64,000 nt of DNA from Rhizomicrobium sp. Lineage in GTDB: Bacteria; Pseudomonadota; Alphaproteobacteria; Micropepsales; Micropepsaceae. Every line of letters starts with the position of its first letter. Position 1 is the first letter of the stretch. The DNA lies in assembly GCA_037200045.1 (NCBI GenBank), contig JBBCHM010000001.1, positions 2,418,001-2,482,000 on the forward strand, in the 5' to 3' direction. The position numbers and the translations under genes were made by a program. Shown piece after piece: positions 53,773-62,357 of the stretch. The notes below the pieces were generated by a model that saw only the letters and a list, made by a program, of their open reading frames with translations, did not search any database and was not told the DNA's origin.

Positions 53773-55604
53773 TTGTCGTTGGCGGCCTTCGGCGCGTCGA
53801 CCTTCCCGCCCGTCAGCCGCTGGACCAGCGTGTCGAGCTTGAGGTTCTTGAACAGGTGCACTTCCACCCCCTGGCGGCGCATGATGTACCATTGCTGCGC
53901 CACGCCCAGGATGTTGTTCCAGGTGTAATAGATCACCAGGCCCGCCGGGAACGTCGCGAACATGAAGGTGAACATGATCGGCATCAGCCCGAACATGCGC
54001 GCCTGGATCGGATCGGCCGGCGCCGGGTTCAGCTTGGTCTGCACCCATTGGGTTATGCCCATCAGGATCGGCCAGATGCCGATGGAGAGGAATGCCGGGA
54101 TGAAGCTCGGCGGATGGAAGGGCAGAAGACCGAACAGGTTGACGATCGAGGTCGGATCGGGCGCCGCCAGGTCGTGGACCCAGCCATAGAACGGCGCCTG
54201 GCGCATCTCGATGGTGACGAAGAACACCTTGTAGAGCGAGAAGAACACCGGAATGACCAGCAGTTGCGGCACGCAGCCGGTCACCGGGTTCACCTTCTCG
54301 CGGCGATAGAGCTCCATGATCGCCTGCTGCTGCTTGGCCGGATCGTCGGCGAAGCGCTCCTTGATCTTCTCCTGCTCGGGCTGGACCTTCTTCATCTTGG
54401 CCATCGTCTTGGCCGAGGCGTTGGCGATCGGGAAGGTCACCGCCTTGACGCAGACCGTGAGCAGCAGAATCGCGAGCCCGAAATTGCCGAGCAGCTTGTA
54501 GAAATAGTCCAGGATCCAGAACAGCGGCTGGGTGATCGGCCTGAACCAGCCCCAATCCACCGCCATCACGAAGTCCTGCACGCCGAGCGTGCTCTCATAA
54601 TGGCGCAGCGTGTCGACCACCTTGGCGCCGGCGAACAGATGATGCGTCACGCTCGCCGTGCCGCCCGCCGCGATGTTGCGCGCGCCCAGCTGATAGCTCG
54701 CATAATAGGCCTTGGTGCCGGCGAAGCTGTCGGCGCGGAACGAGCCGTCATAGTTTTCATGCTGCGGCGGAATGACGGCGGCCATCCAGTATTTGTCGGT
54801 GATGCCGGCCCAGCCGCCGGTGGCCGAGAAGGTCTTGGGCGGCGTGCTGTCGTCCTTGAAATCGTCATAGCTCGCGTCCTTCAGCGAATCCGCCCAGGCG
54901 ACGAAGCCCTCATGCAGCACCCAGTATTTCTGGCCCGGCGGCACGCCGTCGCGCGCGACCAGCGCGTAAGGATAAAGCGTCGTCACCGCCGCGCTTTTGT
55001 TCCGCACCCCGTCGGTGACGGTGAACATGAACTTGTCGTCGACCTCGATTTGCCGCGTGAAGATCAGGCCATGGCCGTTGTCCCAGGCGAGCGTCACCGG
55101 ATGGCCCGGCGCCAGCGTCGATCCGCCGGTCAGTTTCCACACCGTGTCGTCATTGGGCAGCGGCTGGCGAACACCCTGCGCGTTGGTCCAGCCGAAATCG
55201 ACGAAATAGGGATACTCGGTCCCCTTGGGCGCCAGGAGCACGATCTCCGGGCTCCTGGTGTCGGCGGTGTCGTGATATTTCTTCAGGCGCAGATCGTCGA
55301 ACCGCGCGCCCTTGAGCTGCAGCGAGCCGTCGACATCGGGCGTGTCGATCTTGATCCGCGTGCCGCCCACCGCCAGCGCCTGGGTGCGCGAGATATGGAC
55401 CGGCCCGCCGCCGCCCGCGACGCTGGGCACCCCGGCCGGCGTGCCCGCCGGTGTCGCCGGGTGTTTCTGCGACAACTCGGCCGCCGCGCGGCGCGCCTGC
55501 GCCGCTTTCTCCGCCGGCCCGCCGATGAAGAACTGCCAGCCCAGGAAGATCGCGACCGACAGAAGCGTCGCGATGATGAGATTGCGGTTGTTGCTGCTGT
55601 TCAT
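53769..55604 (-). CDS. yidC: Membrane protein insertase YidC
   Basis: The 611-residue protein has an N-terminal helix (LIIATLLSVAIFLGWQFFIGG), a large periplasmic beta domain (to about residue 370) and the conserved insertase core of five helices (WFRPITQPLFWILDYFYKLLGNFGLAILLLT to WNNILGVAQQWYIMRRQG). It inserts inner-membrane proteins with or without Sec. Confidence 0.97.
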   Translation of the reverse strand: MNSSNNRNLIIATLLSVAIFLGWQFFIGGPAEKAAQARRAAAELSQKHPATPAGTPAGVPSVAGGGGPVHISRTQALAVGGTRIKIDTPDVDGSLQLKGARFDDLRLKKYHDTADTRSPEIVLLAPKGTEYPYFVDFGWTNAQGVRQPLPNDDTVWKLTGGSTLAPGHPVTLAWDNGHGLIFTRQIEVDDKFMFTVTDGVRNKSAAVTTLYPYALVARDGVPPGQKYWVLHEGFVAWADSLKDASYDDFKDDSTPPKTFSATGGWAGITDKYWMAAVIPPQHENYDGSFRADSFAGTKAYYASYQLGARNIAAGGTASVTHHLFAGAKVVDTLRHYESTLGVQDFVMAVDWGWFRPITQPLFWILDYFYKLLGNFGLAILLLTVCVKAVTFPIANASAKTMAKMKKVQPEQEKIKERFADDPAKQQQAIMELYRREKVNPVTGCVPQLLVIPVFFSLYKVFFVTIEMRQAPFYGWVHDLAAPDPTSIVNLFGLLPFHPPSFIPAFLSIGIWPILMGITQWVQTKLNPAPADPIQARMFGLMPIMFTFMFATFPAGLVIYYTWNNILGVAQQWYIMRRQGVEVHLFKNLKLDTLVQRLTGGKVDAPKAANDK

Positions 55605-55612
55605 CGACTGAC

Positions 55613-55870
55613 CTATCGGGGCGGTACGGGATCGAAGCCCGACGAACCGCCGAGCCAGGAAATGGGATGGCAGCGCGCGAGCCGCCTGAGCGCGAGGCCG
55701 GCGCCCTTCAGCGCGCCATGCGTCTGGATGGCCTCGATCGCGTATTGCGAGCAGGTCGGCTGGAAGCGGCAGGCCGGCGGGAAGAACGGCGAGACGAAGG
55801 CGCGATAGAACCTTATGGGCGCGATCAGCACGCTTGCGGCCACGCCGCGCCTTTCCTGGACCGTGCTCAC
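55613..55870 (-). CDS. yidD: Membrane protein insertion efficiency factor YidD
   Basis: This 85-residue protein has the YidD core [38 protein letters not shown] with its three cysteines and an amphipathic start. The start GTG at 55870 overlaps the rnpA stop (GTGA). It sits between rnpA and yidC as in most bacteria. Confidence 0.93.
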   Translation of the reverse strand: MSTVQERRGVAASVLIAPIRFYRAFVSPFFPPACRFQPTCSQYAIEAIQTHGALKGAGLALRRLARCHPISWLGGSSGFDPVPPR

Positions 55871-56271
55871 CGGGCGTCTCCTCGCGGCGCCAGCTTGAGA
55901 TGGGCGGCGCGTAGCGCTTGGGCAAGGTCGGATTTGAGGCTTTCGAAGGGCCTCGTGGCCGTGTCCCGCCGCGCCACCAATACATAGTCGGTGGCCGGAA
56001 GGCCGCAAAGGGCAAGCACCTCGGCAGCGGCGGCCCGAAGGCGCCGCTTGGCCCGGTTGCGCACCACCGCGCCGCCGACCTTGCGGCTGGCGGTGAAGCC
56101 GACGCGGAGCGGGCCGCCCTCCGGATTGGGACAGATTTCGAGGGTGAGTCCGGGCGTCACGCGGCGGATGCCGCGCGCGGCGCGCAGGAATTCGTGGCGT
56201 TTTCGCAGGTGCTCCAGCGGCCGTCCCCGGTTCGGGGCCGTACCGTCAGGCGGAGAGCTTCGCGCGGCCAT
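55867..56271 (-). CDS. rnpA: Ribonuclease P protein component
   Basis: The protein has the RnpA core [13 protein letters not shown], then [25 protein letters not shown], the RNA-binding RNR motif. The start is uncertain: the first ATG (56271) lies 26 bases inside rpmH, and no usable start codon exists between the rpmH stop and the conserved LEHLRKR. The gene pair therefore overlaps or uses a non-ATG start. Confidence 0.88.
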   Translation of the reverse strand: MAARSSPPDGTAPNRGRPLEHLRKRHEFLRAARGIRRVTPGLTLEICPNPEGGPLRVGFTASRKVGGAVVRNRAKRRLRAAAAEVLALCGLPATDYVLVARRDTATRPFESLKSDLAQALRAAHLKLAPRGDAR

Positions 56272-56380
56272 GGGCCCGGCGGCGGGCCAGCACCTTGCGG
56301 CCGCCCTTGGTGGCCATGCGCGCGCGGAAGCCATGGCGCCGCTTGCGGACGATCTTGCTGGGCTGATAGGGGCGCTTCAT
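56246..56380 (-). CDS. rpmH: 50S ribosomal protein L34
   Basis: The 44-residue protein reads [20 protein letters not shown] and ends AHGRAKLSA, a textbook L34. It is first in the run rpmH-rnpA-yidD-yidC-engB-argB-DUF1036. Confidence 0.98.
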   Translation of the reverse strand: MKRPYQPSKIVRKRRHGFRARMATKGGRKVLARRRAHGRAKLSA

Positions 56381-56506
56381 GGGCTTCTCGGGGCTGACGT
56401 CGAAAGAGCGGGGGTTCTATGGCCTCCGCTAGTGGGCTGTCAACCGCCGCGGGCAAAGCGGGCCCGCTGGCGGCCGGGCTAGGATTTGCCCCTTTCTTCG
56501 GGCTTT

Positions 56507-57952
56507 ATGCCGGCCATGCAAGGCAGCCTCCGTGCCCGACTGGCCGACGCCTATGGGCTTGTCGCCCATAGTCTTTCCGGCCGCCTGCTGCTCCTGACGG
56601 TCGTCTACGTCATGGTGGCCGAGGTCCTGATCTTCGTGCCCTCGGTCGGCCGCTACCACCGCGAGCTGCTCGACAACCATATCGAGAGCGCCGAACTGGC
56701 CGTGCTACCCTTCACCGAGCCCGGCGGCCAGGGCCTGTCGGACGACGTCCGCGCCATCCTGCTCAAGCGGGCCGGCGCCATGCAGGTCCTGCTCACCTCC
56801 AAGGACATGCGCCAGCTCTTCCAGGTCGACGGCGAGGCCAGCCGGATCGACGCCACCATCGATTTGACCCATGCGGCGCCCGCCGCCGACATGATCGACG
56901 CGCTCGACAGCCTGTGGAACGGCGGCGACCGCATCCTGCACGTCATCGCGCCGACCAACATCCCGGGCGAGGATTCCATCGGCATCATCCTGTCGGAGGC
57001 GCCGATCCGCGCCCAGCTTGTCGCCTATGCCGAGCGGGTGATCGTCACCGGCCTTATCGTATCGCTGATCACCGCCTTCCTGGTTTTCGCCAGCCTCTAT
57101 CTCGTCCTGGTGCGCCCGATGCGGCGGGTCACCGAGGCGATGGTCGCGTTCCGCGAAAATCCCGAGGACCCGGCGCGCATCGTCTCCGCCAGCGCCCGCC
57201 AGGACGAGATCGGCATCGCCGAGCGCGAGCTCGCCGCGATGCAGCGCGACCTCTACGGCTTCCTGCGGCAGAAGACCCGGCTGGCGGCGCTCGGCCAGGC
57301 GGTGGCGCGCATCCAGCACGATCTGCGCAACATCCTCGCCAACGCGCAGCTCGCCTCCGACCGCTTGAGCGCGGTCGACGATCCGGTGGTCAAGAAACTG
57401 GCGCCGCGCCTGGTCGCCTCGCTCGACCGCGCCGTGTCGCTCGCCACCAACACGCTGCGCTATGGCCGCGCCGACGAAAGGCCGCCCCAGCGCAAATTCG
57501 TGGCGCTGGCGCCGCTCGTCGCCGAAGCCGCCGACGCCGCGATCGAGGCGCGTATCGCGCCCATCGAGATCGCGCTCGACTGCCGGATCGACGCGGCGCT
57601 CGAGGTCGATGCCGACGGCGAACAGCTTTACCGGCTGGTGCTCAACCTGATCCGCAACGCGGTCGAGGCGCTGGTCGCGCAGGGCTGCCCCGGGCGCATC
57701 TGTGTGACGGCGCAGCGCCTGGGCCAGCGCGTCGCAATCGAGATCGCCGACAGCGGCCCCGGCATCCCGCCGAACCTGCATGGGCGCCTGTTCCAGCCCT
57801 TCGCGAGCACCGCGCGCGCCGGCGGCTCGGGCCTCGGCCTCGCCATCGCCCGCGACCTCGCGCGAGCCCATGGCGGCGACATCGTCCTGGTTTCGACGAA
57901 CGAAAGCGGCACGGTGTTCCGAGTCGAAATTCCGGACAGGGAATTGCTCTGA
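56507..57952 (+). CDS. Membrane sensor histidine kinase (orphan)
   Basis: The product (481 residues) has a first helix (LLLLTVVYVMVAEVLIFV), a periplasmic sensor of about 130 residues, a second helix (VIVTGLIVSLITAFLVFASLYLVLV) and a HAMP segment. The phosphorylated His is about residue 271 in RIQHDLRNILANAQLASDRL, and the ATPase domain has NLIRNAVEAL, DSGPGIP and GGSGLGLAIA. No response regulator is adjacent. It is divergent from rpmH. Confidence 0.92.
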   Translation: MPAMQGSLRARLADAYGLVAHSLSGRLLLLTVVYVMVAEVLIFVPSVGRYHRELLDNHIESAELAVLPFTEPGGQGLSDDVRAILLKRAGAMQVLLTSKDMRQLFQVDGEASRIDATIDLTHAAPAADMIDALDSLWNGGDRILHVIAPTNIPGEDSIGIILSEAPIRAQLVAYAERVIVTGLIVSLITAFLVFASLYLVLVRPMRRVTEAMVAFRENPEDPARIVSASARQDEIGIAERELAAMQRDLYGFLRQKTRLAALGQAVARIQHDLRNILANAQLASDRLSAVDDPVVKKLAPRLVASLDRAVSLATNTLRYGRADERPPQRKFVALAPLVAEAADAAIEARIAPIEIALDCRIDAALEVDADGEQLYRLVLNLIRNAVEALVAQGCPGRICVTAQRLGQRVAIEIADSGPGIPPNLHGRLFQPFASTARAGGSGLGLAIARDLARAHGGDIVLVSTNESGTVFRVEIPDRELL

Positions 57953-57992
57953 CAATCCCAATCGGTGTCATGGCCCGTAACCATCTCACGCT

Positions 57993-58116
57993 GTCATGGC
58001 CCGCGAATGCGGGCCACCCAGTTGAAGTTTCACCGGTGTTGCAGGAAATAGCTGTGAGAAGACCTTCGAAATCCGTGCCGGTGTCACCTGGGTGGCCCGC
58101 ATTCGCGGGCCATGAC
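57993..58116. repeat. Type A palindromic repeat
   Basis: Arms 57993-58020 and 58089-58116 are perfect reverse complements over 28 bases (GTCATGGCCCGC type). A truncated extra arm start (GTCATGGCCCG) lies at about 57967. The spacer is 68 bases and unlike that of the copy at 37863. Confidence 0.85.
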
Positions 58117-58130
58117 AATGTGCGGACATC

Positions 58131-58898
58131 ATGACCTGGAACCCCGCGATCTATCTCGCCCATGCCGACGAGCGCACGCGTCCCGCCGCCGATCTGCTCG
58201 CGCGCGTGCCCGACCCGTCGCCGGCGCGCGTCGTCGATCTCGGTTGCGGCCCGGGCAATTCCACCGCGCTGCTGCGCGCCCGCTGGCCGGATGCCCATAT
58301 CGAGGGCCTGGATTCCTCGCCCGACATGCTGGCGCAGGCCAAGGCGTCGGGCATCGCCGCCGACTGGATCCTCGCCGATCTCGCGGCATGGACGGCGCCT
58401 TCGCCCTATGACGTGGTGTTCTCCAACGCGACGCTGCAATGGCTCGGCGATTACGCCGCGCTGCTGCCGCGCCTCATCGGCTTCGCCAGGCCCGGCGGCA
58501 CCTTCGCCTTCCAGGTGCCGCACAACATGGACGCGCCGAGCCACGCCCTGATGCGCGAGACCGCCGCGAACGGCCCGTGGTCGGCGAAGCTGAGGAATGT
58601 GCGCGAGGTCGCCGCGCTCGCGCCGCAACGCTGTTACGACATCCTGGCGCCGCTGGCCGCGTCCGTGGACATTTGGGAGACCGAATATCTCCACGTGCTG
58701 AACGGCGAGGACGCCGTCTATCACTGGGTCAGCGCGACGGGCCTGCGCCCCTTCGTCCAGGCGCTGGACGGCGCCGAGCGCGAGGCGTTCATCGCGGACT
58801 TCAAGACGCGCATAAGCGGAGCTTACCCACGCCGCCCCGACGGCACGACGCTGTTCCCGTTCAAGCGGCTGTTCGTGGTGGCGCGGCGCACCGCCTAG
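58131..58898 (+). CDS. tam: Trans-aconitate 2-methyltransferase
   Basis: The 255-residue protein has motif I VVDLGCGPGNSTALL, then GLDSSPDMLAQAK, and family blocks FSNATLQWLGDY and FAFQVPHNMDAPSH. It methylates trans-aconitate, a toxic by-product of the citrate cycle. It begins 14 bases after a type A repeat. Confidence 0.93.
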   Translation: MTWNPAIYLAHADERTRPAADLLARVPDPSPARVVDLGCGPGNSTALLRARWPDAHIEGLDSSPDMLAQAKASGIAADWILADLAAWTAPSPYDVVFSNATLQWLGDYAALLPRLIGFARPGGTFAFQVPHNMDAPSHALMRETAANGPWSAKLRNVREVAALAPQRCYDILAPLAASVDIWETEYLHVLNGEDAVYHWVSATGLRPFVQALDGAEREAFIADFKTRISGAYPRRPDGTTLFPFKRLFVVARRTA

Positions 58899-58979
58899 AA
58901 CACTTTCCAAGCCGGCTGACTCGGGCGGGGATTCCGTCGCGTCGCGAGTCCCTTCGCGTTGGCTCTGCGTGATCGAGCC

Positions 58980-59888
58980 TCATGCTCCACCCGTTCCGAG
59001 AGCCCGCTGGAATGCCTCTCGGCCGGCGCCGGCGAGCCATGACTGGAACGACTGCATCTCGGGGTTGATGGCGCGCAATGCATCCATATCGGCATGGCCG
59101 GCGAGCGGGCCGCCGTTCATGAGATCCGCCATCCGCGCCAGGAAGGGACTGGCCGCCAGGACCTGTTCCGGAAAGCGCGAATAGGTAATGGGGCGGCCCG
59201 CTGCCTCGGTGAAGAAGGTGGCGATATCCCGGGCTACAAACATGTCGCTGGCGATTTCCAGCGTCACGCCCTTGAAGCGAGTCCGATCGGCGAAGATCGC
59301 GGCGACGAACTTGCCGATGTCCTCGACCGCAATCACCTGAACGGACTGATCCGGCTCGGCGAACGAGACGTAATGCCCGGTGTCGAGGCCCAATCCCGGC
59401 CTCACCAGCATGTCCATGAAGCTGACAGGTCGAACGATGGTCGCGGTGATCGGCAGCGAGCGGATGTGGGATTCGATCCGTCCCTTGCTGTCGAAATATC
59501 CGATACCGACCGGCTGATCGCCCGCGGCCGATGCGGAGCTATAGACCAAATGGCCGATGCCAGCCTCCACGGCGGCATCGGCGACGGCCGTGCCGTAGCG
59601 CACCTCGTCATCGTCGGTGACGCCGTAGAGCGCACCTTGTCCGGAACTTGGCTGGACGCTGAAAACACCGTGCACGCCCGCCATGGCGGCGCGGATCGAC
59701 TCGATGTCGTCCAAGCTCCCCTTCACGAGATCAACACCGGCCTCGCGGAGCGTGACGGACTTGGCGGAGGCCGGATCGCGAACCAGCGCGCGGACTTGCC
59801 AGCCGGCCTTCAGGAGAGCCGCCGTAACCGACCCACCTTGCTGGCCGGTCGAACCGAAAACCAGGATTGGGCCTTGCCGTTTCGTCAT
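58980..59888 (-). CDS. NmrA-like NAD(P)-binding protein
   Basis: The 302-residue protein has the loop VFGSTGQQGGSVTAALLKAG and VRALVRDPASAKS, typical of NmrA/quinone-oxidoreductase-like SDRs, with YSSASAAGD and SFMDMLVRP further on. It may sense or reduce small quinones. The start ATG at 59888 is preceded by a GAAGGTGG ribosome site; a GTG 9 bases upstream is less likely. It is divergent from an HxlR regulator. Confidence 0.88.
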   Translation of the reverse strand: MTKRQGPILVFGSTGQQGGSVTAALLKAGWQVRALVRDPASAKSVTLREAGVDLVKGSLDDIESIRAAMAGVHGVFSVQPSSGQGALYGVTDDDEVRYGTAVADAAVEAGIGHLVYSSASAAGDQPVGIGYFDSKGRIESHIRSLPITATIVRPVSFMDMLVRPGLGLDTGHYVSFAEPDQSVQVIAVEDIGKFVAAIFADRTRFKGVTLEIASDMFVARDIATFFTEAAGRPITYSRFPEQVLAASPFLARMADLMNGGPLAGHADMDALRAINPEMQSFQSWLAGAGREAFQRALGTGGA

Positions 59889-59929
59889 GGGAGCCACCTT
59901 CGTTGCGAGCGAAGGCTACTCATATACAC

Positions 59930-59964
59930 TCACAAAACAGCGCTGGAAGACGGCACATTTGTGA
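59930..59964. promoter_or_regulatory. Inverted repeat in the NmrA/HxlR divergent promoter
   Basis: TCACAAA (59930-59936) and TTTGTGA (59958-59964) form a perfect 7-base inverted repeat with a 21-base spacer, centred in the 90-base gap between the two divergent starts. It is the best candidate operator for the HxlR protein. Confidence 0.4.
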
Positions 59965-59979
59965 ACCCCATGCACAGGG

Positions 59980-60393
59980 ATGATACCCTTGAATAATGCA
60001 ATCGAAGGCGGGCCTCCGTCCGATATCGAGCAACGCCTTGGCTTTCGGCCGTGCGCACCGACCGGCCTTATTGCGCGGCTGGGTAACAAATGGACCGTGC
60101 TCGTTATCTCCCATTTGGCAGTCGCGCCAGATCATCGGGCTCGGTTCTCGACGCTCAAGAACAACATCGAGGGGATCACCCAGCGCATGCTGACACTGAC
60201 CCTTCGCAATCTGGAGCGTGACGGACTGCTGTTGCGCCACTACTTTGCGGAAGTACCGCCCCGCGTCGAGTATGAACTCACCGATATGGGGGCAAGCATG
60301 CTGCCAATGCTGGAATGGTTTACCTCTTGGATTCGGGACAATCGGACTCGCATCGAAGCGTGTCGCCGCGCCTTTGATGACGCTCACGCATGA
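59980..60393 (+). CDS. HxlR family transcriptional regulator
   Basis: The 137-residue protein has the HxlR winged helix: LIARLGNKWTVLVISHL, RFSTLKNNIEGITQRMLTLTLRNLERDGLL, VPPRVEYELTDMGASMLPML. Such regulators respond to aldehydes, quinones or thiol stress. Position suggests control of the divergent NmrA-like gene and of itself. Confidence 0.93.
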   Translation: MIPLNNAIEGGPPSDIEQRLGFRPCAPTGLIARLGNKWTVLVISHLAVAPDHRARFSTLKNNIEGITQRMLTLTLRNLERDGLLLRHYFAEVPPRVEYELTDMGASMLPMLEWFTSWIRDNRTRIEACRRAFDDAHA

Positions 60394-60499
60394 CATGGAC
60401 TTCCAGTCTAACTATCCGCCACGGCCGGCCTTCCGACGCGGTCGCTCGAAGCCGACCATCCATCGCGCGAAGCGCATTTCAATAAACCTCGCGCGGAGC

Positions 60500-60542
60500 C
60501 GCGGAGTACGCGGAGGATATCGGGTTCTCCGCGTACTCCGCG
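60500..60542. repeat. Type B palindromic repeat (short copy)
   Basis: Arms 60500-60515 and 60527-60542 (CGCGGAGTACGCGGAG and complement) are perfect over 16 bases. It lies in the 217-base gap between the HxlR gene and the convergent gamma-glutamyltransferase gene; nothing else is seen in that gap. Confidence 0.8.
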
Positions 60543-60610
60543 CGATTCATATTGGCGCGCCGATGCGCGCCTGACGGATGGGCGAATCGAGTCCGCCGCG
60601 ATGCGAATGG

Positions 60611-62308
60611 CTAATCCCCCAACGCGACTCCATCGCGTCTCGGATCCGCCCCGCCGACATACCCGCCGGGCACGCGCGCGATGATGTGCGACCCGCTTTC
60701 CAGCGGATAGAGCACCACCGTATGGCCCATCGCGGTCAGCGGCGCCTGCAGCGCTTCGAGCGCCGTTCCCTTCTCCAGCACGGTCGGCCCGTTCGAATTG
60801 AACGGATGCGGCAGCGCCGCGGCCTCCTGCGGGGTCATATGCCCGTCGATCATCGCGATCAGCGATTGCGCGACATAGTCGATGATCGCCGGCCCGCCCG
60901 GCGATCCCGCCGCGATGGCGAAATCGCCTTTCGCGTCGAACACGATGGTCGGCGACATCGCGCTCATCGGCCGCTTGCCCGGCCCCGGCGCGTTGGCCAC
61001 CGGCTTGCCGTTCAGCACCGGATCGAAGGAGAAATCGGTCAATTCGTTGTTCAGCACGAAGCCGTTCGCCATCGTCTCCGAGCCGAAGGCGAATTCGATG
61101 GTCGTGGTCATCGCCACCACCTGGCCGCGGTCGTCGACCACCGACAGATGCGAGGTGCCGGGAAGCTGCACGCTGCGCTGCGGCGCATAATCGGCGCGCT
61201 TGTCGGGCGGCGTGCCGGCGCTGGCCTGTCCCATGTCCTTGGCCGGATCGATCAGCGCCGAGCGCTGCGCCAGATAGGCGCGGTCGACCAGCCCGCGCAG
61301 CGGCACGTTGATCACGTCGGGATCGCCGAGATAGGTCGCGCGGTCGGCGAAGGCGAGCCGGCTCGCCTGGGTGAAGAGATGCACCTCGCTCAGCGAATCC
61401 GGCGCCAATTCGCTCTGCGGAAACCGCTCCAGCATGCCCAGGATTTGCAGCACCGCGACGCCGCCCGAACTCGGCGGCCCCATCGAGCAGAGCTTGTAGG
61501 CGCGATAGAGACCGCACACCGCCGGCCGCTCCAGCGCGCGATAGGAAGCGAGGTCCTTCAGCGTCATGCCGCCCGGATTGACCGGCGCGTGCTGCACGGC
61601 CTCGACGATGGCCTGCGCGATTTTGCCGGTATAGAACGCCTTGGCGCCGCCCTTCGCGATAGCGCGCAGCGTCCTCGCCAAGGCCGGGTTCTTCAGGATC
61701 TCGCCCTGCGCCACGGCCGTTCCGTCCGCGTGATAGAAATAGCGCCGGATGCCCGGCATGCTCGCCATCTGCGAATATTGCCGCAGCTCGGCGGCCAGCT
61801 TGCGGCTCACCGGAAAGCCTTTCTCGGCCAGCGCGATCGCCGGATCGAACAGCTTCGGCCAGGCGAGCCTGCCGTAGCGCTTGTGCACCAGGTCGAACAG
61901 CGCGATCACGCCCGGCACGCCGGTCGAAAGCCCACCGGGGATCGCATCCATATGCGGCCTGGGCTTGCCGGTCGCGTCCAGGAACATGCCCGGCGTGGCG
62001 CTGGCCGGCGCCGCCTCGCGCCCGTCGAAGCTCAGCGTCTGTTTGGTCCTGGGATCGTAGAGCATCAGGAAGGCGCCGCCGCCGATGCCGGACGATTCCG
62101 GCTCGACCAGCGTCAGCACCATCTGCGCCGCGATCGCCGCATCCACCGCCGAGCCGCCCTGGCGCAGCATCTGCCGCCCGGCCTCGGCCGCCAGCGGGTT
62201 CGCCGCCGCGATCATGTGATGCTTGGCGATGGGCTCCGCGGCTTGTCCGCCGCTCGCGACGAGCCACAGACAGATTATGGCGTAATGCACGCCGCGCATC
62301 GCACGCAT
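60611..62308 (-). CDS. ggt: Gamma-glutamyltransferase
   Basis: The product (565 residues) has a signal peptide (MRGVHYAIICLWLVASGGQAAE) and is an Ntn hydrolase that self-cleaves before the nucleophile Thr at about residue 386 in PGTSHLSVVDD. MIAAANPLAAEAGRQMLRQGGSAVDAAIA and the GGPAIIDYV loop are family signatures. It degrades glutathione in the periplasm. It is divergent from the P1 peptidase gene. Confidence 0.95.
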   Translation of the reverse strand: MRAMRGVHYAIICLWLVASGGQAAEPIAKHHMIAAANPLAAEAGRQMLRQGGSAVDAAIAAQMVLTLVEPESSGIGGGAFLMLYDPRTKQTLSFDGREAAPASATPGMFLDATGKPRPHMDAIPGGLSTGVPGVIALFDLVHKRYGRLAWPKLFDPAIALAEKGFPVSRKLAAELRQYSQMASMPGIRRYFYHADGTAVAQGEILKNPALARTLRAIAKGGAKAFYTGKIAQAIVEAVQHAPVNPGGMTLKDLASYRALERPAVCGLYRAYKLCSMGPPSSGGVAVLQILGMLERFPQSELAPDSLSEVHLFTQASRLAFADRATYLGDPDVINVPLRGLVDRAYLAQRSALIDPAKDMGQASAGTPPDKRADYAPQRSVQLPGTSHLSVVDDRGQVVAMTTTIEFAFGSETMANGFVLNNELTDFSFDPVLNGKPVANAPGPGKRPMSAMSPTIVFDAKGDFAIAAGSPGGPAIIDYVAQSLIAMIDGHMTPQEAAALPHPFNSNGPTVLEKGTALEALQAPLTAMGHTVVLYPLESGSHIIARVPGGYVGGADPRRDGVALGD

Positions 62309-62357
62309 CGAATCCTCGCTCTTTCCGCACCGCCGCCAAGGCGATAGCCTTGCATAC

